Shown one piece after another: positions 13,706 through 14,600 of a stretch of 14,600 nucleotides of DNA. This stretch comes from Yes71-27 sp040758635 (GTDB lineage: Bacteria > Bacillota > Desulfotomaculia > Desulfotomaculales > Ammonificaceae), in NCBI GenBank assembly GCA_040758635.1, contig JBFLVI010000048.1:1-14600 (forward strand). The letters are read 5' to 3'. Numbering within the stretch: position 1 is the stretch's first letter; each line of letters opens with the position of its first letter. The translations under genes were made by a program, and so were the position numbers. A model generated the notes under the pieces. It ran no database searches. It was not told the origin of the DNA and saw only the letters and a program-made list of their open reading frames with translations.

Positions 13706-14458
13706 TTGCAAATAAGGGAACGCGGCCACGCGGAAATACGTCCGGTCACGATTATACCGGGGTACAGCAAGTATGCCGAAGGGTCGGCCCTGATCGAAAT
13801 CGGAGACACGCGGGTGCTCTGTACGGCCTCGGTTGACGACAAGCTGCCGCCCTTTTTGAAGGGAAAAGAAAAAGGATGGGTAACAGCGGAGTACGGGATG
13901 CTCCCCCGCGCCACCGAAACCCGGAATATACGTGAAGCAGCGAAAGGGCGGCCGAGCGGCCGGTCGCTGGAAATCCAGCGGCTCATCGGGCGCTCCCTGC
14001 GGGCGGTGGTTGACCTGGAGGCGCTCGGGGAACGCATGATCATCGTTGACTGCGACGTGCTCCAGGCCGACGGGGGAACCCGCACCGCCTCGATCACCGG
14101 CGGCTTTGTGGCACTGGTTTACGCCCTCGACTGGCTCCGCAATGAGGGAGTCATCTCTTTTCTGCCGGTTACCGATTTCGTGGCCGCAATCAGCGTTGGA
14201 CGGGTAGGATGGGAATACCTGCTCGACCTTTCGTTTACGGAAGATTTGCTGGCGGCAGTGGACATGAACGTAGTGATGACCGAGAAAGGGCGGCTGGTGG
14301 AGATCCAGGGAACCGGCGAGGAAGAGACCTTTTCCCGGGAAGAGCTCGACCTCATGCTCGAGCTTGCGGCCTCCGGGATCAGCACCCTGATCCAGAAGCA
14401 GCGTGAGGCTCTGGGGAGCCTCGCCACCTTTATCGGGGGAGTCGTTCACGACGATTAA
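13706..14458 (+). CDS. rph: Ribonuclease PH
   Basis: Phosphorolytic 3'-5' exoribonuclease that trims tRNA 3' ends; members form hexameric rings. The 250 residues match the family. Conserved blocks are IRPVTI, YAEGSALIEIGDTRVLCTAS, KGWVTAEYGMLPRAT and GRSLEIQRLIGRSLR (Arg86), then DCDVLQADGGTRTASITG (Arg126). The metal-binding aspartates of the EDx5D element are Asp180 and Asp186. Arg86 and Arg126 fall at the numbering used for characterised enzymes. The start is TTG at 13706 with GGGGTGG seven bases upstream; the first residues (MQIRERGHAEIRPV) replace the more usual 'RxDGR' opening. The expected downstream partner, the XTP/dITP pyrophosphatase gene, is not in the last 140 bases. Confidence 0.96.
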   Translation: MQIRERGHAEIRPVTIIPGYSKYAEGSALIEIGDTRVLCTASVDDKLPPFLKGKEKGWVTAEYGMLPRATETRNIREAAKGRPSGRSLEIQRLIGRSLRAVVDLEALGERMIIVDCDVLQADGGTRTASITGGFVALVYALDWLRNEGVISFLPVTDFVAAISVGRVGWEYLLDLSFTEDLLAAVDMNVVMTEKGRLVEIQGTGEEETFSREELDLMLELAASGISTLIQKQREALGSLATFIGGVVHDD

Positions 14459-14600
14459 TCATCGCCACCGGGAATGAAAATGTATGTAGGGGAAGGAGGC
14501 GGCGTCGCCTGTTTCGGCTCCTTAGCGAACACTTGAGACGCGCGGCAACCAAACTAAGCGACGACGAGCGGCGGAGGCGGGTCTGCGGCCACGGACGGCC
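14459..14600. other. Gene-free end of window
   Basis: GC-rich, largely purine-biased sequence on the plus strand with short inverted motifs (GGCGGCGTCGCC, GGCC-rich end). No reading frame with a ribosome binding site and no T-tract terminator after rph are visible. It may be the start of another dispersed repeat, but the window ends inside it. Confidence 0.4.

Overview
The window looks like chromosomal DNA of an anaerobic, moderately GC-rich low-GC-lineage Gram-positive (Firmicutes), most like the Desulfotomaculum/Pelotomaculum/Moorella group. This is inferred from strong AGGAGG-type ribosome binding sites, frequent TTG/GTG starts, Bacillota-type sigma-A promoters and the style of the proteins. 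The species cannot be fixed from the sequence alone. No rRNA, tRNA, CRISPR array, transposase or phage gene was seen.

Layout. Positions 1-198 are the 3' end of biotin synthase (bioB). Positions 319-1102 hold a small zinc-ribbon protein and a bifunctional-nuclease (DUF151) protein on the plus strand. These end at a terminator shared with the convergent undecaprenyl-diphosphatase gene uppP (1131-1913, minus). A roughly 590-base gene-free stretch follows, with a candidate 256-bp MITE-like inverted-repeat element at its centre.

From 2506 to 12733 every gene is on the minus strand. In transcription order they are: an IclR-family regulator translationally coupled to an AMP-forming acyl-CoA synthetase, closed by a terminator; then acetyl-CoA synthetase (acs), a DUF485 membrane protein, the acetate/cation symporter ActP, a cNMP-CBS-DUF294 nucleotidyltransferase-like signalling protein, a DEDDh 3'-5' exonuclease and a FlK-like hotdog thioesterase. 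This is an acetate (short-chain acid) uptake, activation and hydrolysis locus with its own regulatory proteins. A second copy of the GA-rich hairpin repeat sits between the DUF485 gene and actP, where the two genes would normally be almost adjacent.

Positions 13003-13494 encode a small unrecognised lipoprotein (minus). A divergent promoter drives RNase PH (rph, 13706-14458, plus). The last 140 bases are gene-free.

The points most worth follow-up are the acetate locus with its signalling/exonuclease/thioesterase tail, the two-copy hairpin repeat, a near-perfect dyad over the iclR promoter, and a Trp-to-Phe change in the acyl pocket of the second synthetase. Most of the individual genes are familiar; any novelty lies in how they are combined and in the non-coding repeats. 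Several start codons were moved inward from the longest reading frame because a good Shine-Dalgarno sequence supports the internal start.
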